From Taiwanofungus camphoratus (lineage: Eukaryota; Basidiomycota; Agaricomycetes; Polyporales; Taiwanofungaceae): a stretch of 64,000 nt of DNA. The DNA lies in assembly GCA_003999685.1 (NCBI GenBank), contig CP021233.1:806001-870000 (forward strand). Direction: 5' to 3'. Made by a program: the position numbers and the translations under genes. Under the pieces are notes generated by a model. That model was not told the origin of the DNA. It did no database searches and was given only the letters and a program-made list of their open reading frames with translations. Positions within the stretch are counted from its first letter, which is position 1, and each line of letters starts with the position of its first letter. Below, piece after piece: positions 9,572 to 23,048 of the stretch.

Positions 9572-12500
9572 TCAAATCTCATGTCTCGACTGGTGTCCTA
9601 CCGCAGTTGCTAGAATTGTCTTGAGCTCGATGCGAGGCGAGAGTATCGTATCTTGTCGCTGCATTTCGTGCAAAACCTGCTGGAAACGAAGAGTCCACCA
9701 TCCCCTTTCCTCCCGTTCCTGCAGTGTTTGATCTTCAGGTTCACAATGTGGGGATTCCTGAAGCTGCATGGATGGGCTTTTGGGCAATGGAAGCCCACAA
9801 GCGAGGATAGAGGTAAGAGTGTGACGGGTATCAAGCTCAGTATCAGAGTAGTGCGGTCGACGATCTACAGAACTCGCAGTAAGTGAGAGAGAGCGGATTG
9901 TATGTTCTTGACATCGTCTGAATGCCGTCAACCAGGGCAAAGCAGACGTCTCCAAGGCAGACTCAGGAGGCAAGATCAGAGTGACCTCAATGGAAGCTGT
10001 CTCGAGGACAATCTCGGTCTGAAACTGATCGATACGCAACGGCAAAAGATCAAGAATCACTAGATGGTCGGATTCTACGTAGAGTCAATCAATGAGGTGC
10101 AAATATATTCATTATTATTACTCACCAAGATCTTCATGTCGTTCTGTGACACCAAGGATTCTCGACAGACCGACGTCACTGAGCAAGCACCATCTGTCTT
10201 CGTCATCAATATCTGAATAGCCGCCGCCCTTCGCACCAACAGGTGCTGCTAGCAGAATGATATCGGTGAAAACGAATATCTGCACTGGGATAGAGCACTG
10301 TGTCTCACAGGCTCTGTTGTGCGACTCGGATTGTGTACATAGTTCAGACGTTGGAACAATGGATGAAAGTGCTCTTGGAGGAACAGTATCGTGCGATTGG
10401 ACGGATGTTGTAGCAGACTCCGATGAGCTCACAGAACCGGATTTGGCCCGTCGAATATACCACTTGTGAATTGCGGATGCAAGCCTCGACGTCTGCGAGG
10501 TTTCTTGCGTCTGGCGTGCCTTCGGAGGTGTAAGATCGGGTAAGAACATGGTGCTCTCTGACGTCGATTCGGCTAGATTCGCTTTCAGCTGTGCGCCTTT
10601 ACTCCCATCAATCAAATGGAGTTCGCCATGATGAAGAAGTCTTCGTTCTCGTTTGGCAATTGGCGCCGAAGTAGGCAGGCCCGCAATCCTTGAGACAACA
10701 TCCTTCACAAATTCATATTCGTCTTCCTGGATTCTTACTTCGTCCATGACGTGGATGATGGTTTTTGTCGAATAAAGGAGAGAGACCGTAGCGAGATAGT
10801 CAGCGTGGTGTTTCGGGGTAAGGCCAAGAAGCCGCTAAGGACACTTCCATTAAGGCCTTGAATGCTACGTATAAAAGGATGACATTACCTCAAAGATTTC
10901 AGGATAGGCAACTAGCCTGTTCACCGGTTCCTGCAAGATTGTCTCCAGCGTGGACCCAACCCATTCCTCTTCCTGCTCTCTCATTCGGACATACTCCCCA
11001 AATTCGTCGCCGGCATTGCTTGCACACTCAGCTATCATCTCCCTGACTTCATCCACTCGGATAAGATACGGCTGATATATTTCCAATCTCGACATCAGAG
11101 GCATGAGTGCTTTTGCCACTCTTTCGACGAGCGCTCCTGCTTGCCAAACGTGTGTGACAGTTTTCAAGCTGCGAGCAATCCCGAAATGTAGGTTGACAAT
11201 GTCCTCTAACCAGTCGAATAAGCAAGAAATTTCCAACGGTGTTCCAGGCAGCCACGCCGTACTGTCTCGGTACCGAAGAGGCAGGATGAAAGATTGGATA
11301 ACGGAGCGCAGACGTCGGGCAAAGGCTTGCTCCGTCCTAAGCAGATCATAAATCAACTCCTGTCTCTGTATCTCTAGAGGCCCGTAATGTGAGAGAAGAG
11401 TATCGTAAACGGGAGCCTGGAGGGTCGAGCGCCACGATGCACCAAAAGACGATCCTGTAGGGCTGCGCGCCCGATTTCGTGTTGACTGGTCAGTATATAT
11501 GGAAGAGGAGATAGAGACAGATGAAGGAGTCGAATCCTGTAAGCGTGTTCGTCTACACTTCCGACCATTGCTATCCTCAATATCGAGAAACCCAGGACTC
11601 GCCGAGGGGTTGTAGCTCTGCTTGGTATCGAATTGCCATGGAGCGCGGCTAATACGGCGCGAGCCTCCGATGGTCAAGTTCTCGAACAACGCTTCCGCCC
11701 CTTTACTGAGCCCTTCGTCGCCAGTCCGTTTCTGCCATCTGTCATCACCAACAGGGGACAAATTGCTGTTAATATTGGGAAGTTCGGCATCCAATAGAGA
11801 CTCATCGTCCGTATTGGAAGCTATACTCTGCTCACAACCACCGTCTGCCACATTCGAGTGGGAACCTATCGGCGAGCTGCTAGCGCCATATGAAAGTGAA
11901 TGAGGAATACCGAAAGCCTCTCGTTCACGATCAGAAATATCCTTTCCGCGCGCGTTAGTGTTCATTTTATAGGAATTGTATCGTTGATCTGGAGACTGCT
12001 CCTTCGAAGCATCAGGACGAGCGACTAGACTCTCGGCCTGGCACATCGATTGACGGTTTGAAGACGGGTCTGTGACCGTAGTGGAAGTTATGTATTTCTT
12101 CTGCTGAACTTCGTGTTCCTTTGATGAAGCAAAATTCTCGGTAGGAAGCGTAGCGACTTTGCTGCCTCTAAAGAGTATCTTGTCGGAAGCTGCCGGAATT
12201 GAAGGAGTACAGGATTGCTGATCTGGCGATGATTCACTGGTAGCGGAGGTGGACAGCTTTGGTGGACAATTGTCTCCACTTGTAGTCCAGGATGAAGTTT
12301 CTCCGTGAGATTCATATCCATATCGACGACTAGTTCGCAGAGACGAGTAAATATTAGCTGATGACTGGCGACAAATTTCATCCTTCGGTGGTCTTGTGTG
12401 CCGACTCATTTTCCACTCGCCTTCGCCCTCGTACATCTCGCCTGCATCGTCTTCGGAATAGATGGACTCGTCATCAAGGCTGGCATTGTCTTCTTGCGTT

Positions 12501-14582
12501 CGCTGTTCCTCCACTGTGGGCAGTCGTGGTGAGCCCGCCACGTTCGCATCTCCAACTTCACCAGATACTGTGATCGCAAGCCCCTGCGCATATTGGCCGT
12601 CGCTCTCGCTCTGACTGAGCACGCTTTGTCTCATTATCGCAGACCGCTTGCCAATGTCGAGCTGAAGACCGTCGACAATGCCCAGGATCGCCTCATGTCT
12701 CCGCCGGTATCCTTCGTCCCCGGTATTACTTTCCGTATACTCGTGAAATCGACGTTGACGGACAGCACCAATCCCTACGTTTGGATCAACTACGACTTCA
12801 TCGTCGTAACTGGTTTTTTCCTTGCTTCCATACTGATCGAAGTCTTCAGATACTTCCCGGAGAAGGTGATTAGATGGCTCTTCATCGTATATATCCTCCT
12901 CGCCTCCACCAGTGCCGACGAGACGTTGTGTTTTCAAATCGTTTGACTGGGGACCCATCTGCAAACCCAGGCCAACCGGACGTCCAGGCAATGCGTTGAT
13001 TGGCCGTTGCCAGCGTTCAGAGGGCTGTATATATGCTAGTTCTTGCCATTTGCTTCGTATCGGGATGCCCGTGTTTTGCAGCGTTCTTTGTCGCTGCTTA
13101 GATATCCATGGCCCGTGGGAATCAACTACCTCCTTTTCAATTTCCTCACTATCAGAGGAGCTGGGATCAACCGTCGCGTTCGTCACCACAAGCCTTCCCG
13201 GAATGAGAGAGCGTGGTAATATTCGTTCCAAGTCGGAGCTACTATCGCTCGAAGAAGTGGACGATCCACTCGGTCGATGCAGATGTAAACGTGGAACCGA
13301 GGTGAAAGCTACACTTTGAGCAGGCTGTGGAGTAGCAAAAGTTGGGAATTTCGCTGGAGACTGAGGTGTACTTGGATTAGATTTGGATTTGGATTTGGAT
13401 CTTGGTTGCGGCAAAAAACTCCTGGGTCGATTATGCAACAACATCGTGTCCTCTGCTCTTGAACGAGTTCCGTAAGAAGTGACGTTTACAGCGGACGCTG
13501 CGGAAAATGAGCTCTGCAAACACGACAGCATTGTCAGATTAGAGTCTGATCTCCTTAGGACCATCACATACGAGTACTTCCTGATGGGCACCCAACGGGA
13601 CATTCGCAGTCTTAGCAACCATGCTCTTGACTGTCCGCAAGGATTTCGCAGGAGTGGCTCGGAACGATGAGTCCTCGGGAATGGCGGGGGTTGATGAGGG
13701 ATTGACACGCAACGCAGATTTGAGAGGTGTCTTTGGCGTGCTTGAAGCTTTTGGTGTGGACCGAGGAGAGTAATATGGCGATGATGAAACACGTGGAGTC
13801 GAAGAGACTATCGGAGTGGGCATGAGACGTGGCGTTGAAGACTGATGCATGGGTAAAAAGGAAGCAGATGAGTTCGGGTGAGGATTTGGTGTGGACGCGG
13901 AGATACGAGCGGATGAAGGAGACGAGTAAATCGTAGCGACCGAAGCTGAGTTATCAGCAGGAAGTTTCCGCGATGCCTTCGACCTTGAAGACGACATAAC
14001 CTGTGTTCTTTCTTCACCACTACCATCCACACTAGATTTGGGTTTGGGCGGATGTGTCATTCTCTCAACTGTGTCCTTTAACGTAGGAATCAGTTGCATT
14101 TCCAAAAGCGGTATATCGTACAGTTCACTCTTCCTGTTATCTTCCTGTCCTTGAGATTTCTCATGTTTGCCGTTTTTCGAACCAGAACGACGAAGAGAAA
14201 TGGAAGCTGTTCTGCTTGGACTTCGGGAAATCAATCGGCTGACGCGATTTAAATGCGATGCGGAAGGAGTAGTGGTTGTAACGGGGGAATCTATCTGGGA
14301 GGATTGAGGCTGAACTGTATCAGGAAGTCGAACTACTGGAGATTTGCTAGTGTGTGGATCCGATACTGCTTGTGAGCCGGGAGAATCGTGTCGCCATCGA
14401 GAGCCCTTGTCGCGACTGTCATGTGTCAAGGCCGGATAGCTCAGACCTGCAGCAGCTGCATAATGCGATGGTGGTAAGAATGCCGGGGGACGTGAAGGCG
14501 GCAACGTGAACGAAGACGATGTAAGGGTGTTCGGGGCAGGACTGCGGGACTTGCTTCGCATGTGTGAGCGCGAAAGTGGCAT
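9572..14582 (-). CDS. Rho guanine nucleotide exchange factor (DH-PH protein)
   Basis: Four exons: 13572-14582, 10889-13513, 10126-10834 and 9572-10059, giving 1610 residues. Introns of 58, 54 and 66 nt are GT-AG and join in phase. The first 1000 or so residues are Ser/Pro/Thr-rich and look disordered, with a short SKSKSKS repeat. The catalytic Dbl-homology domain spans about residues 1050-1250: RQELIYDLLRTEQAFARRLR is its first helix, and EPVNRLVAYPEIFE joined across an intron to RLLGLTPKHHADY is the conserved third region that contacts the GTPase. A PH domain follows (KRERRLLHHGELHLIDG ... QIFVFTDIILLA) and runs into the last exon. DH-PH proteins load GTP on Rho/Rac/Cdc42 at the membrane and steer polarity and wall growth. 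The target GTPase cannot be read from sequence. The start is the first ATG of a long open exon. Confidence 0.88.
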
Positions 14583-16584
14583 TAAGTGAGTGGATTAAGA
14601 AATTAATATGCCAGCGATTTGTATGATTTTAGGAGCATGCACTGGATGAGGAACATCAATTCGAAGTGAGTCTGTTGAAACGGGTGAATACGAACTTGTG
14701 TGACAACGTTACACATCCATCGAGGAGAGTTGCCTATTTTGGATGCACATGTCAAGATTCAAGAATGGCAGATCGATATTTTTTAACATTGAGTGTTTCA
14801 AACCCTCATAAGGGTCTACGACGTCCTAGGCATGCAGATTGTGATTACCCATATCTGCTTAAATATGAGCACAGCGTCCTAGAGAGATGTTGACTCAGAA
14901 AAGCCTAGCTGACTTGGCAAGTTGGCAGCGGCCTTCGAAGATGCATGATGAGGCACTGGTGGATGACACGGATGGTAGTAGTTGGTGCAAACAGATCCTA
15001 GGTAACTTGAACACAAGATACATAAACGTTAAACACTGGCATCTAAAACTCAGCGAAGTGCGTACTTGAATAGTTTTACACTGGTAGCCATGGATGAGTC
15101 TCTGTCCCGTGATCTTTTTACCAGGCACTATTTGTAAGACACCCAAATCGAGAAAGTGGGAACTTGTACTTGTCTCACTACTCCGAATCTCTCATTCCCT
15201 GGGTCTTTGGCAAACATCTGTCGTGCGGACGTTTAGGTCTCTGCATAACAACTATGAAGGATATCGATGATCTTTGCTTATTGCTTATCGAAATTTCAAC
15301 GAGGGTTCGAGACAAGCCTAGGATGTCAGATTTGCTTATGTAGACGCAGCACTGAAGCAGGTGAGACCCACGAACATCATTGTTGGAAATCAATTCCTTG
15401 CCATGGTTCTGCGGGTGAAGATTATCAGACCGCTTACTTCTTGAAGTCATCAGAAATATTATATCAGTCCAAACGTGAACTCAGGTCCCAGCTGCTAGCT
15501 TGATATGTGGTCCTCTTGGATTTGGACTGTCCTCGGCAGAAAAACCAAACAGACTGGATTCACCCGTGATTTTGGCGCCCCTCTATTCCCGGTTGTCTTA
15601 TAGAGCGTTGTGGTCATTCGTTGTTGGTGTATATGCAGACTACCCAGACGCTTTCAACATCACACAGCTTCTATCCTTCGTGAAAGGTGTAGGGGAAAAC
15701 ATAGGACAACCAATAGGGAGGGATTAATTTGAACCGGTAGTATCCAATCAGACCATCCATATGATATTTTGGGTTGGCGATCGAAGAGCCAGTGTAAGCT
15801 CTACTTGTCAGGTGGACCGAAATATGACCTCACTGTTTGAATTCAAAACATGTCTTTCCCCCTGATCTGGTCTACCCAGGAGATGCTCATCTAAGGTGCA
15901 CTATTCTTCCAGGGTAAACCTCATCCTCTAGGGCTTGAGATCCAGTTTTCTTGTTGCCTGATCCAGATGAACGTGCCCTTCGCATACAAGACGTTATCAT
16001 CGGAATCTGTGGGATTTCAATTCGAGATGTCTGTGTGTGTACCTAGGTTCGCAGTTTCTTCAGATCTGATCTAGGCCGCAAGTCCACATTGGGAACAGCT
16101 GTTGTCGAGTCAACGACAAGTACCGAGATTCTAATTTGCGATGATATCACAATGCTAGCTGCCATTTACATGGCAGCTGCTCAAATTACAAAAGCACATT
16201 CGTAATCGTTATGCCGCTGATCAATGATGCGCTGTATAGACGATTCCAAGTATTCGGAAATGCTAGATTTGAAGTAGGGTTAATTTTGTGTCATTTCTTT
16301 CCATGAAGCGAGAGATTGGGACATGGTTGACTAGTTTCAGCCCTTGAACCTTACATATCCCTTTTTCCATTGCAATCAACAACAAATTGCTATCAACGTA
16401 AGTTCTGGATTCGACGTATACAGCGTTGGCATGATGGGTCAGACTCAACAACAATGTTCTTTTAGGCGGAAAGTGATCGCACGATGTTTGAAAGTTCAGC
16501 TGCCCGATACGCGTTCTAGGTTTCAGTCAGCTTACAAGACATTCGAGTGAGCCGAGCAGACATTCTGCCCTTCCAATACATCTA
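14583..16584. other. Intergenic, no supported gene
   Basis: Two kilobases upstream of the RhoGEF gene. Only ORFs below about 95 codons occur and none resembles a known family or splices into a longer frame. A 9-bp inverted repeat with a 4-nt loop (AGCTGCCAT-TTAC-ATGGCAGCT) lies near 16154-16175. The proximal part presumably holds the RhoGEF promoter. Confidence 0.5.
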
Positions 16585-17134
16585 TCTATCTACTTGACGT
16601 TGTCCCTTGCTTTCGTCCATTCTTCGACCTCTGAAGCCCAGTGCGGTGTGATTATGACCCTTCATTGACAACGGCTCCTCATTGCGTCTAGTTCTCTTGT
16701 TCAAAGTCTTCAGGAAATCCGTACTGAAGGCCTTGGGTAAATCTGGATCTCTTTCGCTTTCCATCACGATATCTGGTACACACTGTATGATCTGTTCTGG
16801 GGCAAGGTGAGAGGCATGCTGTCGCGTATGTCGTTCCAGGAGCCACAATGCTGCAGAGACGGGTCAGCATCGCTTAGGGCCACTCGCGGTGAAACTTGTA
16901 CATCCTGCTTTAGTGAATCAACTCGCGGATGCCAGAGCGAAGATCGCGCGAAAGTAATCTGGGGGAAAACATCATTGTGACTGCACGGTATGCCCCAACC
17001 GAACAGGCCATCATGAACATACCCTGGAAGTCAGCCTGGACACCTGTATCGCTGGTGACTTATTCAGCATTACTCACAATCCATCCAATAGCCACTCTAA
17101 CGTTCTCGACCGGTTGCGAAGTCACCGCACAAAC
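16585..17134 (-). pseudogene. Decayed alpha/beta-hydrolase, paralogue of 17833-18927
   Basis: Minus-strand reading gives a recognisable but broken copy of the neighbouring hydrolase. PVENVRVAIGW aligns with PVEDVRDAIGW, RDLRSGIREL with QDLRSCIRGL, VMESERDPD with MMASEREPA, and PLSMKGHNH with TLSLMKEHNH. There is an in-frame TAA at 17060-17062. The nucleophile elbow SHSAGSA is replaced by ACSVGAY, so the catalytic Ser is gone. The N-terminal exons with the oxyanion motif were not found. It sits about 0.7 kb downstream of the intact gene in the same orientation, as expected for one half of an old tandem duplication. Confidence 0.75.
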
Positions 17135-17832
17135 GAATATCAGAAGCGGCGTTTTCGCCGATGTGCTTATGATAGGCGCATAATATACGTCAAGCCGGTT
17201 ACAAGACAGAGCTTAAAGGTGGAAAGGGAAATACACGTATTTAATGTCTGCCGCTTTCACCACACTTAAAAGGTCGTCTGTTTGATACTCTTGACCTCTG
17301 TTCTGCGTGCCTCCAAGAGACTCAGGAAGGCTTGCTTAGCTGTGTGGTGGATATATCAATCCCATAACATCGGGCAGGAAGATCTCGGAGCTGTAAAAAT
17401 AACGTACTTGGACTAAGGACAATGTCATCTATGTTCTGTTCAGCGGCAAATACCTCCATGATCGTGTTACAATCAATACAGGTGTAATTCCTACAATGGC
17501 TACGGTCCAGATTGATTGCCGGGGTACTTTCCTTATTTTCTGATCCCTGAAATATGCGAAACCAGGAGCATGTTGCTACTCGCTTTCATACCCATCCCGC
17601 ATTTCTCGGAAAACGGGCTTTATACAAGCTGATAGAGTGTCCCGCTTGGCTAGATGGCCAGGGAAATCTGACCCCTTCTTAATTTCAGAGAAGATTAGGC
17701 CATAGGACGCATCGGGGTTATGCACTGCCCACCGAAATTCTACACGTGTGGTCGTACCTTGAAAGGGCCTACATATAAGCTTCTCGGCGAACATGATTCG
17801 CCGTAAAACTGTTGCCTACCTGGTAATCATAA
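17135..17832. other. Spacer between hydrolase gene and its relic
   Basis: Contains one 72-codon minus-strand ORF (17576-17794) with no recognisable domain. It may be noise or another relic of the duplicated locus. Confidence 0.4.
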
Positions 17833-18927
17833 CTACTCGGATCGGATGTTATCTTTGATCCACTTCTCGACCTGTGCAGCCCAATCTTCACCCTGCCCAC
17901 TTCCCAACGCCCAGTGCGGGCTGATATGGTTATGTTCCTTCATGAGCGATAACGTCACATCCCTCCCGAGCTTCTCTCCCAATGCTTCGACGAACTGCTT
18001 GTTCCCTGCCATGATGTCTGCGGGCTCCCGTTCACTAGCCATCATCAGCACCTCGGGGAAGCTCTCCACGATCGCGCTCGGGGCGCGCTGGAGTAGTGTC
18101 AATGGCATCTTGTCGTGTACTTCCTGCCACGTGCCGTATAGCAGGTAGAGGACGTCTGGGTCGGCTGAAGGCAGCTCGGGTGTGAAAGCATACGCTCCGC
18201 CCTTGAGGATCAGACCACGAATACAAGAGCGGAGGTCCTGCGGGAGAATACCGGGGTAGAGCATCAGCGAGGAGACGTAGGCTGAGCCTGCGGAGTGGCT
18301 CATGATGAAAAGGTTATGAAAGTCGCCTTGGACGTCGCCATTGCCGACGACCTCAGCATTCTTCACGGCCCAACCTATCGCGTCCCTCACGTCTTCCACT
18401 GGTTCGGGAAATTTCACATGCGGCACCAGGCGATAATCAGGTATGACGGTCATGAAGCTTAATTGGTATCTCTCATTTAACGATCACCTATATTTTAGGA
18501 AAGGCTGATCTACGCACCCACGCTTGGCAAAGAATGACCCTACGTTGATGTAGCCAAGGTCGTACGGCGGTGGAAAGGCCCGCTCGCCTCCCACAAACCC
18601 GCCGCCATATACGAAGAACAGGATTGGCACTTTCCCAGTCTCAAGGACAGGAGGAGGGTAGTACACATCAAGCTGCTCCAGTCAAGCCAGTGCACATCAT
18701 TGTGGCCAGAGCGACCTACTTGGTGTCTGTCGGTCTCACCATACCTGAATGTTTTGCGCTTGATGCTTTCGATCTCTGTCCGATGCTCTTCCAAGTGAGG
18801 TACAAAAGCATTCCTAGCTATATGGGCAAAAGAAACCAAAGCAGGGAAACGTTGGTAACAAATAGCACGTACTGTACGTAAAGATCTCGGGGATCGTAAC
18901 CTCCTTCTGAGCAGCTACTAGATCCAT
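17833..18927 (-). CDS. Alpha/beta-hydrolase (abhydrolase-3 / esterase-like)
   Basis: Four exons: 18873-18927, 18720-18817, 18518-18672 and 17833-18457, giving 310 residues. The introns (55, 47 and 60 nt) are GT-AG and in phase. The oxyanion loop reads VYGGGFVGGER, a variant of the HGGG motif with Tyr for His. It is followed by DYRLVPHVKFPEPVEDV, typical of fold-3 hydrolases. The nucleophile elbow is SHSAGSA (Ser in the middle), the acid lies in MMASEREPADI, and the base is a His in KEHNHIS. There is no signal peptide, so it is probably cytosolic. Related fungal proteins hydrolyse small esters, amides or N-formylkynurenine; the substrate cannot be assigned. A decayed paralogue lies just downstream. 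Confidence 0.85.
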
Positions 18928-19438
18928 GTCTGTTAAAAATGCGGGCTAATAAGATTGCCTTCGAGCGTTCGCTTGAAAGAGGGATCAAGCTGATTTGTAC
19001 GATTCCTTCAATTCACAACGATTCGGAGTATCTTCCTGACTACAATAGAAGGTGGAAATGCTGGTCAAATGAGCTATAAACAAAATATCACGCCTTCTAC
19101 TGCTTCTCGTAGTCTCGTGTGATCACGAGTTGGCAGACGGTGGCTAGCCCGAACTGGCGTTTCGCAAACACCAACTTGCAGTCTTTTATTGACGCAGACT
19201 TTACTGTAGTCGTCAAAGTTAAGGGCCGTAGTCCTCTCCCGAGGCCACTTTAGCACTATCTAAAGCAAACTAAGGTGTGAAGTCAGGCATTCCACTGACT
19301 CGGAAGAAATTTCTATCAATTTACAAATTGGGTGATGCCTCCAGGACTATGATGTGATGGATATTAGATGTAATAACTTTACATATATTTGATTCGCAGT
19401 ATGTATATGGACCGCTGAAATGCTTTAACTTGCGAATG
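18928..19438. other. Intergenic, no supported gene
   Basis: Upstream of the hydrolase and downstream of the AA9 gene, both on the minus strand. Only short shadow ORFs are present. Confidence 0.5.
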
Positions 19439-20705
19439 TCACCCGAACAAAGCAAGCCCTGCGTGTGGATTTGAGTGTACACGCCCCATTACCCGACTAT
19501 GGTAGAGGTGTCTAGGCAAGACGGGCTCGATTGCACTTGTAGAATCCCATTTGTCATCTCCAGCAGAGGTGTCACTAATGGGATCGCTCTGTCTTGCATC
19601 TTCAGTAGGAAAGGCCGGTAAGGAAGCCCAGTTCATTTCTGTAGCCGCATCTACAAGGGTCGCAATGGGTGGTCCCGGGAATACGTACACCGCATGCGGA
19701 TCGGTGTAGACCTGGCATAAGAGTATCTTTAATCAAGTCTATCAGAGAGATCTATATACATACATCAACTAGGATTCCCGGGTCCGATGCGTTGTACGCG
19801 CCGGGGAAATGGACGGTAGATGTAGATGAGCCAGTTCCACTGCCAATGATTTGTAGCTGTGTGCAGGAGGGGAAGAACTCGGCACCACCTGGCGCCATCG
19901 CATTCTGCAAACTAATTATCTACAATCGGATTTGTTTAGCGGCAAAGTCAGCAATATGATATAACCAAATAGGTACGTGCCTCATTACGAATCAGATAGC
20001 TTCCCGCCGCAAGGTCGCTGGGAATTGTGACATTGATAGGTGCACCGTTCACTGCCGATCATATTGAAAAGAAGCAAGGACAGAAAGGAAACGAATACGC
20101 ACTTATATCTTCCTGAACCCAACCAGCATCGTCGTTCTTCTTCCCAACCTGGTCGATCTTGAACCACTGAGCGCCAGACGCGTTGAAGTCCGCGCACGTA
20201 GTTGAGCTGCCGCAGAGCGCCATGTACGTCAGTATGGGCCCGGTTTCGTGCTCCCACTGCCAAGGACACACTGATCAGTGCCTATAAGAAAAGGGAGGAG
20301 AAATAGGGAAAATGATTGTGAGTTTTGGGTTGCGTACATTTCCACCTGCGCCTGACACCCAGGCGAAGCTTACGACGCTCCCTGGTGCCACTTGTGCGTC
20401 TAGTTGCGCGCTCTGTGCACCCCTGCCGCACGCAAGATCTAGATCAGAGATGTTCTGCACAGGGCCATTATTGGAGACCATGCGGATCGGGCTGGCGACT
20501 GGGGATATTGGACGACAGCATTTAGTGACACACTGAGCTGAACATGCTTAGGTCGCTGACTGGTATAGTGCCCTGGGGCGTTGCCTGGATAGACGGTCTC
20601 GCCATCTATGACGATTCCGTTCACGTATCCATGAGCGGACACATCTTGGACCACGACAAGAGACATCGCCAGCGCTACAACCAATGCGTTGGTCATAGTA
20701 GACAT
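19439..20705 (-). CDS. AA9-family lytic polysaccharide monooxygenase-like protein
   Basis: Six exons: 20561-20705, 20338-20498, 20103-20256, 19981-20051, 19764-19919 and 19439-19711, giving 319 residues. The intron at 19920-19980 is GC-AG (GCACGT...TTGTAG). A signal peptide ends at VSA, so the mature protein starts HGYVNGIVIDG with the N-terminal His (residue 25) of the copper brace. The second brace His is in WEHETGP (His105). AA9 enzymes are secreted and oxidatively cleave cellulose or hemicellulose. Oddly, the region that normally carries a second-shell His, a Gln and the axial Tyr reads SLQNA...GGAEFFPSC: these become Gln182, Glu191 and Phe193. The fold should be intact and copper may bind, but oxidative activity is uncertain. 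The C-terminal tail after the YVFPGPP motif is a Ser/Asp-rich extension without a cellulose-binding module. Confidence 0.87.
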
Positions 20706-21319
20706 TCGGCTACGCAATGATGGGGGATGCCAGCACCCTTCAAAGGAAGAAAAAGCAAACAGAGCGCTCCTCAAGAGCTAGAGCTGGATCCAGGGGAGAC
20801 ACGAGCTAGATCAAGCATACTTAACAGTCTCAGTGACTGAATGCGGCTGACTCTGAGAGAAGCGATCATGATCGTACCAGGCGAGAACGAAATGGGGTCA
20901 GCGAAATTGCAATAGCACATGCCCCGTCACACTGAAGAGTTGGAAAAACCTAGAGACTCATAGTTCCGAAGATCAATGAGCGAAAGAGACCCGAACATAG
21001 CCCACTCACCGAAACATGTGAAACAAAACGCATGAACACCAACAAAGCACAAACAACTCAAACCCACTTGTCCATCGGTGCCATAAGTAAGTGCACCAGA
21101 AGCGTTTTTCGAGATACATTACTCTTGGACATTTACGTTGCGTCCATACTGATCAAATACAAGTTCGATTTGAGACACGTGAACTGATACACATCGGGTA
21201 TTACCAAGATCACCCATATTGAAAATTGACAGTGCACGATAACTGACGAAATAGACTAGCTCGAGAGGGAACATCAGGAGAAAATGTCCAATTACGCAGA
21301 GGAGTTTTGAGACATGAAG
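20706..21319. other. Intergenic, promoter side of AA9 gene
   Basis: Lies between the AA9 start and the NUDT21 stop. No ORF of note. I could not identify specific regulator sites with confidence. Confidence 0.45.
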
Positions 21320-22425
<1,106 letters not shown>

Positions 22426-23034
22426 ATTGCTTGAAACCTGTAGCTGATACAATGCCACGCCGAGGAATTCAGAGCAATCTAAGTATACTCACTTGCAGCA
22501 CTGATAATAGGTTTCGCGACGGTCTATTTGCCTCGAACAAACAACTCTGCGCCACATGCACAAGATCGAGCTATCCTTACCTGCAAAATATTCTAGAACA
22601 TCTGCAGCGGCAAGTGGTTTCTGGCCATTTCCAAGAAGGAAATCCATTCTCGGTTGCTCGACGTAAGTGTAGAGTGTGGCCCGTGTTCGTGAATATGCAA
22701 GACACAGAGACGCGAGGGAACTTCAGCACGCGCAAGCCAAACCTAGCGTGGAGTACACCGAGAGGATCGTTGGCATCTGGGCTATATTGAAGTCAAGAAG
22801 GAAGAAGAACCTCTTGTGCGCAGTACGGATGTCCTGATCTCCGAAGACGCCTTTGATCAGGTATAATTTTATCATGGTATGGTATGGCAAGAGTTCTGAT
22901 AGCATGTACTACAGCCGCTACGGTCTTCGCATGGAATAAAACGAAAGAAACCACCGGTCGCTGAAGCTGGAGCCGAACCACCAGCAAAGCGGTCTCATAC
23001 GACGTACGCTGAGATCATCAATGTATCAAGCTTC
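22426..23034. other. Intergenic, promoter side of NUDT21, ends at LINE insertion
   Basis: Contains only short ORFs. Minus-strand frames at 22723-22987 may belong to a sequence that was contiguous with 28395-28546 before the LINE inserted, but no protein family is recognisable. Confidence 0.4.
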
Positions 23035-23048
23035 AAGGCTGATCGATC
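23035..23048. repeat. 5' target-site duplication of LINE copy 2
   Basis: AAGGCTGATCGATC here is repeated exactly at 28381-28394, directly after the poly(A) tail (the first two A are shared with the tail, so 12-14 bp). This length is normal for target-primed reverse transcription. Confidence 0.9.

Noticed and set aside
13376-13408. GGATTT tandem repeat as a minisatellite or telomere-like tract
   Set aside because: Only a few units, and it encodes the SKSKSKS stretch of the RhoGEF.
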